The position numbers and the translations under genes were made by a program. Shown one piece after another: positions 1-6,986 of a stretch of DNA of 31,476 bases (position 1 is the stretch's first letter; each line of letters starts with the position of its first letter). Location of the stretch: positions 1-31,476 of the forward strand of contig CAMNHG010000006.1 of NCBI GenBank assembly GCA_946539105.1, written 5' to 3'. The notes under the pieces were generated by a model. That model was not told the origin of the DNA and ran no database searches. It saw nothing but the letters and a program-made list of their open reading frames with translations. The DNA comes from an uncultured Clostridia bacterium. GTDB taxonomy: Bacteria; Bacillota; Clostridia; Oscillospirales; Acutalibacteraceae.

Positions 1-17
1 TATAATTAAAATGAAAT

Positions 18-56
18 ACTGTCATTCCGTTTTCGGGAATGACAGTAATTTTTTAT
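18..56. terminator. Intrinsic terminator, probably bidirectional
   Basis: The sequence shows a perfect 11-bp stem (ACTGTCATTCC at 18-28 with GGAATGACAGT at 36-46) around a 7-nt loop. It is followed by AATTTTTT on the + strand and preceded by an A-rich stretch that would be a weaker U tract on the other strand. It probably ends a gene lying left of the window, and may also stop leftward transcription from the gene ending at 213. Confidence 0.8.
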
Positions 57-212
57 ACTAATTCCTGATAGAAAGTAGACTTATATTTTGCGAGGATTTT
101 TTTCGCAAGACAAGGCGAAGGACGCGGCAAGGCTGACGCCTTGCAAGGACGACAACGCAGTATTGCGGAAAATAGACCGCAAAGATTGTCTACTTTTTAT
201 TAGGTATTAGTA
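56..212. mobile_element. 157-bp MITE-like element with 25-bp terminal inverted repeats
   Basis: The left end at 56-80 and the right end at 188-212 are inverted copies of each other, matching at 22 of 25 positions. If the ends are taken as CTAAT...ATTAG, each is flanked by TA, which fits the TA target duplication of IS630/Tc1-type elements. Inside are three further hairpins: TTGCGA/TCGCAA (near 88-106), GCAAGGC/GCCTTGC (127-144) and TTGCGG/CCGCAA (163-182). Transcribed, it would fold as a closed multi-branch structure. It has no coding capacity. It abuts the 3' end of the membrane-protein gene at 213. A structured RNA is the alternative reading. Confidence 0.6.
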
Positions 213-716
213 TTAGTTCTTTTTACCGGATTGCTGTTTTTCCTTTTCTATCTCCTCTTTGCTCTTTGAATAACGCGCGAAGATTGACATTGTCGAAAGG
301 AAGCTGGTCAGAATATAAACAAGAAGCGCGAGCATTGAGCCGAGCGAAATCAGGTTGATTGTAACAATCGTGAGGATTGAAATTACACCTGCAAGGCAGC
401 AAAGCAGGGACACAACGTTCTTGATATTGCGCTGTTTGTCAAACGCGCAGAAGAAAAAGCCGATAAGCGGAATTACCACAAAAATAAAGTTCAGGGGCAA
501 AATTCTTGTTATCGCCGAGTAGTCCGACGCTGTCGCGCCGATAACGTTGCCTGTGCCGAGGGCACTGAGCATTTCATACACCGAATCTGTTACCAGCTTG
601 CCGTCCTGAACGAACTGGTAATACGGCCAAGCGCAAAATACAAGCTGAAAAAGATACAGCACGCAAAGCGTTATTCTAAGCCTTTTTCTTGTTTTATTCT
701 CAGGAATCTTGTCCAT
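213..716 (-). CDS. Hypothetical four-helix membrane protein
   Basis: This 167-residue protein has no function I can assign. It has a short basic N-terminus, then about four hydrophobic segments (roughly residues 14-33, 72-90, 99-120 and 124-146), and a highly charged C-terminal tail rich in Lys, Glu and Ser. That is the shape of a small integral membrane protein with a cytoplasmic tail. The start is supported by a GGAGG site 6 nt upstream of ATG. It is transcribed divergently from the GH13 gene, and the two candidate promoters overlap at their -35 regions. No catalytic motif or known fold was recognised. Confidence 0.75.
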   Translation of the reverse strand: MDKIPENKTRKRLRITLCVLYLFQLVFCAWPYYQFVQDGKLVTDSVYEMLSALGTGNVIGATASDYSAITRILPLNFIFVVIPLIGFFFCAFDKQRNIKNVVSLLCCLAGVISILTIVTINLISLGSMLALLVYILTSFLSTMSIFARYSKSKEEIEKEKQQSGKKN

Positions 717-747
717 AATTTCCTCCGTTTAATAAATATTACATTAT

Positions 748-776
748 ATTGTAGCACATATTTTGAATTTGCACAA
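748..776 (-). promoter_or_regulatory. Promoter for the membrane-protein gene
   Basis: On the minus strand, -35 TTGTGC (771-776) is followed by a 17-nt spacer and -10 TACAAT (748-753). The -35 overlaps that of the divergent promoter for the GH13 gene, so the two promoters probably compete for polymerase or share a regulator. Confidence 0.55.
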
Positions 777-797
777 TAGGAAATTTTATGTTATACT
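769..797 (+). promoter_or_regulatory. Promoter for the GH13 gene
   Basis: The -35 TTGCAC (769-774), a 17-nt spacer and -10 TATACT (792-797) lie about 25 bp upstream of the ATG at 823. An AAAGGAG ribosome site follows at 809-815. The weak -35 suggests modest or activated expression. Confidence 0.6.
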
Positions 798-822
798 ATG
801 ATTTTGTAAAGGAGAAATTTTT

Positions 823-2451
823 ATGAGTTATATTAACGAATCAATAATTTACAATATTTATCCGCTTGGCTTTTGCGGTGCGCCTAAGGAAAATGACGGC
901 GTGCAGAGCTACCGCCTCGACAAAATCTACGACTGCATTGACCATTTTAAAAAGCTCGGCATTAATGTGATTGTATTCAACCCGGTTTTTGAGAGCTCGC
1001 GCCACGGATATGACACCATTGACTACAAGCGCGTTGACTGCCGCCTGGGAGATAATCAGAGCTTTAAGAAAATATGCGACACTCTGCATGAAAACGGCAT
1101 TAAGGTTATTCTTGACGGCGTATTCAACCACGTGGGCAGAGACTTTTTTGCCTTCAAGGATATTCAGGAGAAAAAGTGGGACTCGCCCTACTGCGGATGG
1201 TTCCAAAACCTTAACTTCGACGGCAACAGTCCCTACGGCGACCCGTTTTGGTACGAGGGCTGGGCAGGTCACTACGACCTTGTTAAGCTGAATTTGCAAA
1301 ATCCCGACATAGTTTATCACCTGCTTGACTCGGTTAGCTTTTGGATTGATGAGTTTAATATTGACGGTCTGCGCCTTGACGCCGCGGACGTGATTGATAT
1401 TGAGTTCTTTAAGAAGCTCAAAAATCTTTGCAAGTCCAAAAAGCCGGATTTTTGGATGTACGGCGAGATTACCCACGGAGACTACAACCGCTGGGCTAAC
1501 CCCGACGCGCTTGATTCGGTTACAAACTACGAATGCTACAAGGGTTTGTACTCAAGCCACAACGACCACAACTATTTTGAGATTGCGCACTCGCTGCAAA
1601 GGCAGTTTTCAAACGGCGGAATCTATCAGAATATTTACACCTACAACTTTGTTGACAACCACGACGTTAACCGTATCGCGAGCAATTTGAGGGACAAAAA
1701 TCACCTGTTCCCCATTTACACCATGCTTTACACTATGCCCGGCGTGCCGTCGATTTACTACGGCAGCGAGTACGGAATTGAGGGCAAAAGAACCCGCGAA
1801 AGCGACTATGAGCTTCGCCCGTGCCTTGATTTAAACAATGTTCCGAACGCAAATTATCAGCTGTTCGACCACCTTGTAAAACTCGGCAAAATCCGCCTCG
1901 CGCTTGAAGCACTTAAGTACGGAAAGTTCGAGAACGTCAACATTATGAACGAAAAGCTGGTTTACAAGCGTTTTACGGACACCCAGACAGTGTTTGTGAT
2001 GTTCAACCTGACCGACCATACCGAGAGAGTCGGCTTTGACTCGCGCTGTAACGCAAAGCTCACCGACGTGCTTAACGGCAATCAGGTGTTTGACTGCAAC
2101 GGCTGGTGCGAGCTTGACGTTGATGCGTATTCGTCGAGGATTTTGGTTGTCAACAACGGTGATTTCAAGCTGAATCTTGACGCGCCTGCAAACACAGAAG
2201 CCGTCGATAATCCCTCAGAAACCCCCATGCCGCAAAAAAAGGAAGGCGTGTTTATCGGCGAAAAGTACAGACATTTTAAGGGCAATGTTTACGAGGTTAC
2301 CGGCTTTGCAAAGCACAGCGAAACCGGCGAAAAGCTGGTAATTTACCGCTCTGTGAACAATCCCGACGACGTTTGGGCAAGACCTTACGATATGTTTAAT
2401 GAAATTTTCTGGCGCGGCGGAGAAAAAATTAAACGCTTTGAGCTGATATAA
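823..2451 (+). CDS. GH13 alpha-amylase-family enzyme with C-terminal DUF1653 domain
   Basis: This 542-residue protein is probably a cytoplasmic alpha-glucan hydrolase or transglycosylase of the neopullulanase/cyclomaltodextrinase kind; no signal peptide is present. The (beta/alpha)8 barrel spans about residues 5-350. Conserved GH13 regions are visible: GVFNH (region I), DGLRLDAAD with nucleophile Asp186, MYGEI with acid/base Glu215, and VDNHD with Asp281. A short beta domain follows to about 450. After a Pro/Glu-rich linker, residues 474-542 form a DUF1653 domain (YRHFKG, HSETGEK, RPYDMF), which usually occurs as a separate small protein. The stop overlaps the next start by one base (TAATG), so the downstream NusG-II gene is probably translationally coupled. 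Exact substrate is not readable. Confidence 0.88.
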   Translation: MSYINESIIYNIYPLGFCGAPKENDGVQSYRLDKIYDCIDHFKKLGINVIVFNPVFESSRHGYDTIDYKRVDCRLGDNQSFKKICDTLHENGIKVILDGVFNHVGRDFFAFKDIQEKKWDSPYCGWFQNLNFDGNSPYGDPFWYEGWAGHYDLVKLNLQNPDIVYHLLDSVSFWIDEFNIDGLRLDAADVIDIEFFKKLKNLCKSKKPDFWMYGEITHGDYNRWANPDALDSVTNYECYKGLYSSHNDHNYFEIAHSLQRQFSNGGIYQNIYTYNFVDNHDVNRIASNLRDKNHLFPIYTMLYTMPGVPSIYYGSEYGIEGKRTRESDYELRPCLDLNNVPNANYQLFDHLVKLGKIRLALEALKYGKFENVNIMNEKLVYKRFTDTQTVFVMFNLTDHTERVGFDSRCNAKLTDVLNGNQVFDCNGWCELDVDAYSSRILVVNNGDFKLNLDAPANTEAVDNPSETPMPQKKEGVFIGEKYRHFKGNVYEVTGFAKHSETGEKLVIYRSVNNPDDVWARPYDMFNEIFWRGGEKIKRFELI

Positions 2452-2819
2452 TGAAGAACAAAATTCTTATTTTAATTTGTGTTTTAATATTCTTTATTGG
2501 AATTATAGGCAGTGCCTTTGTGCTGTTTTCGCCAAAAAAGAACAACGTCAACATCAAGCGCGACGGCAGGGTTTTGTACAGCTTTGATCTTAACAACACC
2601 GCGGACAGCGAGCTTGAGATTCCCTACGGCGACAGCTCGAATACCGTTGAGATTAAGGACGGCAAAATCCGCGTAAAGGACGCGGAATGTCGTGATCAAA
2701 CCTGCGTTAATATGGGTTGGCTCAGCTCCGGCTCAATGCCGATTGTCTGTCTGCCGAACCACCTTGTAATTGAGTTTGCGGACGGATATGATGACGGCGT
2801 TGACGCTGTTGCAAGATGA
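2451..2819 (+). CDS. NusG domain II-containing membrane-anchored protein
   Basis: This 122-residue protein has one N-terminal membrane helix (residues 4-26) followed by a small extracytoplasmic beta domain. The features CRDQTCVNMGW and PIVCLPNHLVIE match the NusG domain II family (DUF2500-like size), a family commonly found next to HepI/Gx-type membrane genes in Clostridia. Three Cys in the domain are conserved in the family as I recall it and could bind a cofactor or form a disulfide; that is inference. It starts inside the stop of the GH13 gene and lies 31 bp upstream of its usual partner at 2851. Its biochemical role is unknown. Confidence 0.8.
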   Translation: MKNKILILICVLIFFIGIIGSAFVLFSPKKNNVNIKRDGRVLYSFDLNNTADSELEIPYGDSSNTVEIKDGKIRVKDAECRDQTCVNMGWLSSGSMPIVCLPNHLVIEFADGYDDGVDAVAR

Positions 2820-2850
2820 TTATATTTCTAATATAGAATTTAGGTAGTTT

Positions 2851-3348
2851 ATGAAAGCAAAAAGACTTGCCGAGCTGTCGGTGCTGACGGCAGTATCGCT
2901 GATAATTTTTATAGTTGAGCTGCAAATTCCAAACCCCTTCCCCATTCCGGGAATTAAGCTGGGACTTGCTAACATCATAACGGTCTTTGCGGTCTATCAC
3001 TACAGGGCTTATGAGGTCACGATGGTTGTCGGGATAAGGCTTGTGCTGGGCTCGATTTTCGGAGGCAATATAACCGCGCTTATTTACAGCGCGTCGGGAG
3101 CGGTTTTGTGCCTGCTCGGAATGTTGCTGCTGAAAAAGATAATCGACGAAAAGCACATTTGGATTGCAAGCATTTTCGGCGCGGTTCTGCACAACACCGG
3201 GCAGATTATCGCGGCGGTAATCGTTACGCAGACGGTACAGATTATCGCCTACTATCCGTTTTTGCTCGTGTCGGGCTGCTTGGCAGGACTGTTTACGGGA
3301 CTGTGCGCGCAGCTGATTATGCCGAGGATAAAATTTTTTAAGAATTGA
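2851..3348 (+). CDS. Gx transporter / heptaprenyl diphosphate synthase component I-like protein
   Basis: This 165-residue, strongly hydrophobic protein has about five membrane helices. The motif PNPFPIPGIKLGLANI near residue 27 is diagnostic for the family annotated as HepI or Gx transporter. Despite the name, these proteins look like ECF-type substrate-binding membrane components rather than prenyl synthases, and no DDxxD prenyltransferase motif is present. The upstream partner is the NusG-II protein, the usual pairing in Clostridia. The ribosome site is weak (TAGGTAG), so coupling to upstream translation is plausible. Likely role: uptake of a precursor or membrane support for quinone/prenyl metabolism; unproven. 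Confidence 0.8.
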   Translation: MKAKRLAELSVLTAVSLIIFIVELQIPNPFPIPGIKLGLANIITVFAVYHYRAYEVTMVVGIRLVLGSIFGGNITALIYSASGAVLCLLGMLLLKKIIDEKHIWIASIFGAVLHNTGQIIAAVIVTQTVQIIAYYPFLLVSGCLAGLFTGLCAQLIMPRIKFFKN

Positions 3349-3361
3349 ATTTTTCATTCGA

Positions 3362-3388
3362 TTGTAGTGACAGCCCTTGCGGCTGTCA
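3362..3388 (-). repeat. Short palindromic element, copy 1 (GCAAG-loop family)
   Basis: TTGTAG at 3362-3367 leads into an 8-bp perfect stem (TGACAGCC/GGCTGTCA) with a CTTGC loop. Read on the minus strand this is arm-GCAAG-arm-CTACAA, the same plan as the copies at 3454, 6942 and 6987. Confidence 0.75.
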
Positions 3389-3453
3389 TAATAGCAGACA
3401 TTTAATCTTCTCCGCAACTTTGATTTAACAAGAAAACTTTAATTTACAATCTC

Positions 3454-3480
3454 GGGCGACCGCGAGGGTCGCCCCTACAA
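3454..3480 (+). repeat. Short palindromic element, copy 2 (GCGAG loop)
   Basis: An 8-bp perfect stem (GGGCGACC/GGTCGCCC) with a GCGAG loop is followed directly by CTACAA. Arms differ completely from copy 1 but loop and tail are kept. It is inverted relative to copy 1, 65 bp away. Confidence 0.75.
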
Positions 3481-3485
3481 TTTAA

Positions 3486-3513
3486 CTCTAAACTCTCAAC
3501 TCTAAACTCTTAA
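3486..3513 (+). repeat. Four tandem 7-bp units (CTCTNAA)
   Basis: The units CTCTAAA, CTCTCAA, CTCTAAA and CTCTTAA follow each other without gaps. This low-complexity tract sits between the palindromic elements and the leader hairpin of the gene at 3566. No function is evident. Confidence 0.7.
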
Positions 3514-3526
3514 TACAACTAAACCC

Positions 3527-3565
3527 CTCTCCTGCATAGTATGACTATGAAAGGAGAGTTTTTTT
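3527..3565 (+). promoter_or_regulatory. Leader hairpin enclosing the ribosome site, with terminator-like T7
   Basis: Outer arms CTCTCCT (3527-3533) and AGGAGAG (3552-3558) enclose inner arms CATAGT (3535-3540) and ACTATG (3544-3549), giving a 13-bp interrupted stem with a 3-nt ATG loop. The right arm is the only good ribosome site of the gene at 3566, and seven T residues follow right up to the ATG. It could act as an attenuator or hide the ribosome site. Confidence 0.55.
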
Positions 3566-3985
3566 ATGACCGAAAATATGCCTAAGCCTTCGGGCGAAAC
3601 TCCGTTTAAGCCGGAGTATCAGGAATATATTGACGAAAACAAGGGACGCGGTTCGCTGAAAATTCAGGCGAGCGTTGCCGAGGACGCCTTTCCGCTTAAG
3701 GATGTTTTTGTCGATATCTCGATGATTTACAAGGGTAAGCGTTACTCGATTTACAATGATACAACCGATTCATCGGGGATTGTCAACGAGATTGTTCTGC
3801 CGTCAAAGCTCAGTGCCGAGAGCCAGACTCCTCAGAACGCTCCCGACAGCGTCACTCAGTACCTGATATCCGCCTATCACCCGGGGTTCGAGCCGCTTGT
3901 GGACTGCCCGGTAAACATCTTTGACAGGGTGGAAACAATTTTGCCTGTCAGCCTTAACCCCCTGGGCATAGGATTGGAGCGGTAA
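3566..3985 (+). CDS. Hypothetical protein with Cna-B/carboxypeptidase-regulatory-like fold, partner of peptidoglycan-binding protein
   Basis: This 139-residue protein has no signal peptide or membrane helix. After a Pro/Lys-rich N-terminus, residues 30-135 have the beta pattern of a carboxypeptidase-regulatory/Cna-B-like domain (repeated short strands, then SSGIVNEIVLPS, then YLISAYHPGFEPL). It ends one base before the start of the peptidoglycan-binding gene, so the two are an operon and probably make interacting proteins. Homologous pairs occur in spore-forming Clostridia as far as I recall. The start follows an AAGGAGAG site buried in a hairpin. Function unknown; a coat, cortex or cell-wall structural role is inferred only from the partner. 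Confidence 0.75.
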   Translation: MTENMPKPSGETPFKPEYQEYIDENKGRGSLKIQASVAEDAFPLKDVFVDISMIYKGKRYSIYNDTTDSSGIVNEIVLPSKLSAESQTPQNAPDSVTQYLISAYHPGFEPLVDCPVNIFDRVETILPVSLNPLGIGLER

Positions 3986-3986
3986 T

Positions 3987-5327
3987 ATGGCTACTCCTGT
4001 TATTCCTGCCTACATCACCGTGCACCTCGGCAGACCGAACCAGCCTGCCGAAAACGTCACGCTTCCGTTTACCGAGTACATCAAAAACGTCGCTTCGTCC
4101 GAGATATACCCCACTTGGCCCGAGAGTGCTGTAAGGGCGAATATTTTGGCGCAGATTTCCTTCGCGCTCAACCGCGTTTATACCGAGTACTACCGCAGCC
4201 GCGGATATGACTTTGACATCACAAATAACACCGCGATTGACCAGGCGTTTAACAAGGACGGCGAGGTTTACAGCAACATCAGCGCGATTGTTGACGAGAT
4301 TTTTAATAACTATATCGTCCGCAGAGGACGCGTTGAACCGCTTTACGCGCAGTTTTGCGACGGCTACACTACGAGCTGCAACGGTCTTTCTCAGTGGGGC
4401 AGCGTTACGCTTGCAAACCGAGGGCTTAGCTCGATTGAGATTTTGCGCTACTACTACGGCGACGATATTTCGCTTGTTTACAACGCGCCTATCAGCGACA
4501 ACACGCAGTCGTACCCGGGAGTCGCGCTAAGGCGCGGTTCGTTCGGAGACGACGTTGTGACCATTAAGCGCGAGCTTAACAGAATTTCGCAGAACTACCC
4601 GGCGATACCGAAAATTCAGTTTATCAACGGCGTTTTTGATTTGGAGACCGAGAACGCTGTCAAGAGCTTTCAGGAGATTTTTAACCTCTCGCCCGACGGG
4701 ATTGTCGGCAAGGCGACCTGGTATAAAATCAAGCAGATTTTTGCTTCGGTCAAGCGGCTGTCGGAGCTGACCGGAGAGGGGCTGACAATCTCGGAGGTCG
4801 CGCGAAGATACACCCGTGAGCTTAGTATGGGCAGTCAGGGAGAGGACGTTGAGGCACTCCAGTACTACCTTGCGTTTATCGGCTACTTTTATCCGGATCT
4901 TCCGCCGATTCCGATTACCGGATTTTTCGGCGAGCTTACTCGCGACGCGGTTTTCAGCTTTCAAAACACCTACGGTCTGCCGGTGACAGGCGTGGTTGAC
5001 GCTAATGTTTTTAACCGCGTAGAACAGGTTTACCGCGCGGTTGTCAGCGAGCTTCCGGCAAATTACCAAAGCGCGATCGGCGAGCCGTACCCCGGCAGAT
5101 TTTTGGTAGAGGGCGACCGCGGCGAAAGCGTGAGAATTATTCAGGGGTATCTGAACAAAATCGGGCAGAATGTAGAGCAAATCCCGGTGATTGCGGTTGA
5201 CGGAATTTTCGGCGTAAAAACCAAGGCGGCGGTTATCGCGCTTCAACAGTACCTCGGAATTGAGCAGACCGGCGCGATAGGCCCTGTTGAATGGGCAGAG
5301 ATTATAACGCTGGGAAACAATCTGTAA
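3987..5327 (+). CDS. Peptidoglycan-binding protein: SpoIID-like N-terminal region and three PG_binding_1 domains
   Basis: This 446-residue protein has an N-terminal region (about 1-165) that resembles the SpoIID/LytB amidase-enhancer C-terminal part; FTEYIKNVASSEIYPTW and GLSQWGSVTLANRGLSSIEILRYYYGDD are the diagnostic stretches. Three peptidoglycan-binding (PG_binding_1) repeats follow, near residues 180-250, 275-350 and 372-443. Each has the pattern G..V..LQ.L....G....DGIFG..T..AV..FQ. There is no signal peptide, so it may act in a forespore or mother cell compartment or leave by another route. It shares an operon with the gene at 3566 (1-nt gap; GGAG site within the upstream gene). Catalytic activity is not evident. 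Confidence 0.82.
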   Translation: MATPVIPAYITVHLGRPNQPAENVTLPFTEYIKNVASSEIYPTWPESAVRANILAQISFALNRVYTEYYRSRGYDFDITNNTAIDQAFNKDGEVYSNISAIVDEIFNNYIVRRGRVEPLYAQFCDGYTTSCNGLSQWGSVTLANRGLSSIEILRYYYGDDISLVYNAPISDNTQSYPGVALRRGSFGDDVVTIKRELNRISQNYPAIPKIQFINGVFDLETENAVKSFQEIFNLSPDGIVGKATWYKIKQIFASVKRLSELTGEGLTISEVARRYTRELSMGSQGEDVEALQYYLAFIGYFYPDLPPIPITGFFGELTRDAVFSFQNTYGLPVTGVVDANVFNRVEQVYRAVVSELPANYQSAIGEPYPGRFLVEGDRGESVRIIQGYLNKIGQNVEQIPVIAVDGIFGVKTKAAVIALQQYLGIEQTGAIGPVEWAEIITLGNNL

Positions 5328-5333
5328 TAACAC

Positions 5334-5368
5334 AAAAAGCCATCCCAAAATTTGGGATGACTTTTTTT
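5334..5368. terminator. Bidirectional terminator between convergent genes
   Basis: CATCCCAAA (5341-5349) pairs with TTTGGGATG (5351-5359). It is flanked by AAAAAGC on the left and ACTTTTTTT on the right, so it works in both directions. It separates the rightward peptidoglycan-binding gene from the leftward metY. Confidence 0.85.
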
Positions 5369-5382
5369 GTAGCATTATGGAA

Positions 5383-6678
5383 TTAGATTGCGTCGAAGGC
5401 TTCGGATAAATCGAAGATTATGTCGTCGATGTGCTCTGTACCGATTGAAAGGCGGATTGTGTTCGGACGGATTCCCTGTTCCTCGAGCTCCTCGGCGTTG
5501 AGCTGTGAGTGGGTTGTTGACGCCGGATGAATCGCGAGGGATTTTACGTCGGCAACGTTTGCGAGAAGCGAGAAGATTTGCAGGTTGTCTATGAACTTTT
5601 TAGCCTCTTCCTCGCCGCCCTTTATGTCGAAGGTGAAGATTGAACCGCCGCCGTTGGGGAAGTACTTTTCATATAGTGCCTTGTAGGGCGAGTCGTCGGT
5701 TGAGGGGTGGTTTACGCGCTCAACCTTGGGATGATTAACAAGGAAATCTATTACCTTTTTGGTGTTCTCGGCGTGACGCTCAACCCTGAGTGAGAGGGTC
5801 TCGAGACCCTGAAGGAAGATGAACGCGTGGAAGGGTGAAAGCGTTGCGCCGGTGTCTCTGAGCAAAATTGCCCTGATATATGTAACGAAAGCCGCACCGG
5901 GTGCTGCCTTTGCGAATACCGCGCCGTGGTATGAGGGGTTCGGCTCTGAAAACTGCGGGAACTTGCCGCTCTGCTCCCAGTCAAACTTGCCGCTCTCGAT
6001 AATTACGCCGCCGATTGCCGTGCCGTGACCGCCGATGAACTTTGTCGCGGAATGAACAACGATGTCCGCTCCGTACTCAATCGGGCGAAGAAGATACGGC
6101 GTTGCGAAGGTGCTGTCAACCACAAGCGGAATATTGTGGGCGTGGGCGATTTGCGCGAGCTTTTCTATATCTATTATATTCGAGTTCGGGTTGCCGAGGG
6201 TTTCGATGTAGAGTGCCTTGGTGTTTTCGTCAATCGCGTTTTCAAAGGCGTTTTCATCGTCGGGATTTACGAACTTTGTTGTGATTCCGTAGTTGGGCAG
6301 GGTGTGCGCCAAAAGGTTGTAGGTGCCGCCGTAGATTGTCTCGGCAGCTACGATATTCTCCCCTGCTTTCGCAAGAGCCTGGATTGTGTAGCTGATTGCC
6401 GCCGCGCCGGAAGCTACCGCAAGTGCAGCCGAGCCGCCTTCAAGAGCGGCAATTCTGCGCTCAAAAACGTCCTGGGTTGGGTTTGTAAGCCTGCCGTAGA
6501 TGTTGCCTGCGTCGCGAAGTCCGAATCGGTCTGCGGCGTGCTGACTGTCGTGGAACACATACGAGGTTGTGGCGTAAATCGGCACTGCGCGTGCGTCGGT
6601 TACGGGGTCGGCGGTCTCCTGACCGATGTGAAGCTGTTTTGTCTCAAATTTTAAATTTCTTTCTGTAAGTTTACTCAT
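5383..6678 (-). CDS. metY: O-acetylhomoserine sulfhydrylase (aminocarboxypropyltransferase), MetY
   Basis: This 431-residue enzyme belongs to the PLP-dependent Cys/Met metabolism family. It is expected to make homocysteine from O-acetyl-L-homoserine and sulfide (or cysteine from O-acetylserine). The N-terminal FETKQLHIGQETADPVTDAR, the substrate-site YGRLTNPTQDVFE, and VHSATKFIGGHG with the PLP lysine all fit MetY. At 431 residues it matches the longer MetY branch rather than cystathionine gamma-synthase (about 380). The ATG has an AAAGGAG site 9 nt upstream. A near-consensus promoter with an inverted repeat just downstream lies at 6798-6859. It is monocistronic, ending in the shared terminator at 5334. 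Confidence 0.92.
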   Translation of the reverse strand: MSKLTERNLKFETKQLHIGQETADPVTDARAVPIYATTSYVFHDSQHAADRFGLRDAGNIYGRLTNPTQDVFERRIAALEGGSAALAVASGAAAISYTIQALAKAGENIVAAETIYGGTYNLLAHTLPNYGITTKFVNPDDENAFENAIDENTKALYIETLGNPNSNIIDIEKLAQIAHAHNIPLVVDSTFATPYLLRPIEYGADIVVHSATKFIGGHGTAIGGVIIESGKFDWEQSGKFPQFSEPNPSYHGAVFAKAAPGAAFVTYIRAILLRDTGATLSPFHAFIFLQGLETLSLRVERHAENTKKVIDFLVNHPKVERVNHPSTDDSPYKALYEKYFPNGGGSIFTFDIKGGEEEAKKFIDNLQIFSLLANVADVKSLAIHPASTTHSQLNAEELEEQGIRPNTIRLSIGTEHIDDIIFDLSEAFDAI

Positions 6679-6797
6679 TATAATTACTCCTTTGTTGTTT
6701 TGATAGTTTGGTTTTGTTTGAATGATAGCGGAAATTTCGCATTACATTCGCGTATCAAAGCAACATCGGTTTATGTAAATCATCATTTCTTATTACT

Positions 6798-6814
6798 CCT
6801 ATCAAGTTAGTAGG
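6798..6814. promoter_or_regulatory. Candidate operator downstream of the metY start site
   Basis: CCTATCAAGTTAGTAGG is an imperfect inverted repeat (CCTAY-N7-RTAGG) lying about 10-26 nt into the metY transcript. A repressor here would block early elongation. Cysteine-responsive Rrf2-type regulators (CymR-like) are plausible in Clostridia; this assignment is inference. Confidence 0.45.
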
Positions 6815-6830
6815 TTTTGACGTTGGGACT

Positions 6831-6859
6831 ATATTACCACACAAAACATAGTTTGTCAA
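6831..6859 (-). promoter_or_regulatory. metY promoter
   Basis: On the minus strand, a perfect -35 TTGACA (6854-6859), a 17-nt spacer and -10 TAATAT (6831-6836) are present. The leader is then about 145 nt long and holds an imperfect 8-bp hairpin (near 6723-6755). It lacks the S-box (SAM-I) core and T-box signatures. Confidence 0.8.
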
Positions 6860-6941
6860 TAGGTTTTTGAAATTTTATTTTTTCGCAACGACGTTTCTGT
6901 TATTAATAATGGTTTAAGGCAAAAACAAAAATCTGCTTTGA

Positions 6942-6968
6942 TGACAGGGGCAAGCCCTGTCACTACAA
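6942..6968 (+). repeat. Short palindromic element, copy 3 (GCAAG loop)
   Basis: An 8-bp perfect stem (TGACAGGG/CCCTGTCA) has a GCAAG loop and a CTACAA tail. It sits in the 456-bp gap between metY and rmuC. Apart from this, copy 4, the metY promoter and the rmuC terminator, I see nothing in that gap. Confidence 0.75.
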
Positions 6969-6986
6969 TTAAATCTATAAGTTGTT

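Noticed and set aside
841..1476. Long open frame (211 codons) on the minus strand within the GH13 gene
   Set aside because: It is antisense to a gene with intact catalytic motifs, has no ribosome site, and its composition mirrors the sense codons.
2722..3417. 231-codon minus-strand frame over the NusG-II and HepI-like genes
   Set aside because: It has a very Arg/Gln-rich, unnatural composition and lies antisense to two genes with clear family motifs.
3486..3513. CRISPR-like array
   Set aside because: The units are 7 bp with no spacers, and no cas gene is nearby.
4527..5375. 282-codon minus-strand frame over the peptidoglycan-binding gene
   Set aside because: It is a mirror of the three repeat domains, and it runs through the terminator at 5334.
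6025..6654. 209-codon plus-strand frame over metY
   Set aside because: It has Cys-rich composition with no ribosome site and lies opposite conserved metY motifs.
6679..6830. SAM riboswitch or T-box in the metY leader
   Set aside because: The S-box core and the T-box sequence are absent. Only one imperfect 8-bp hairpin is seen and there is no terminator before the gene.
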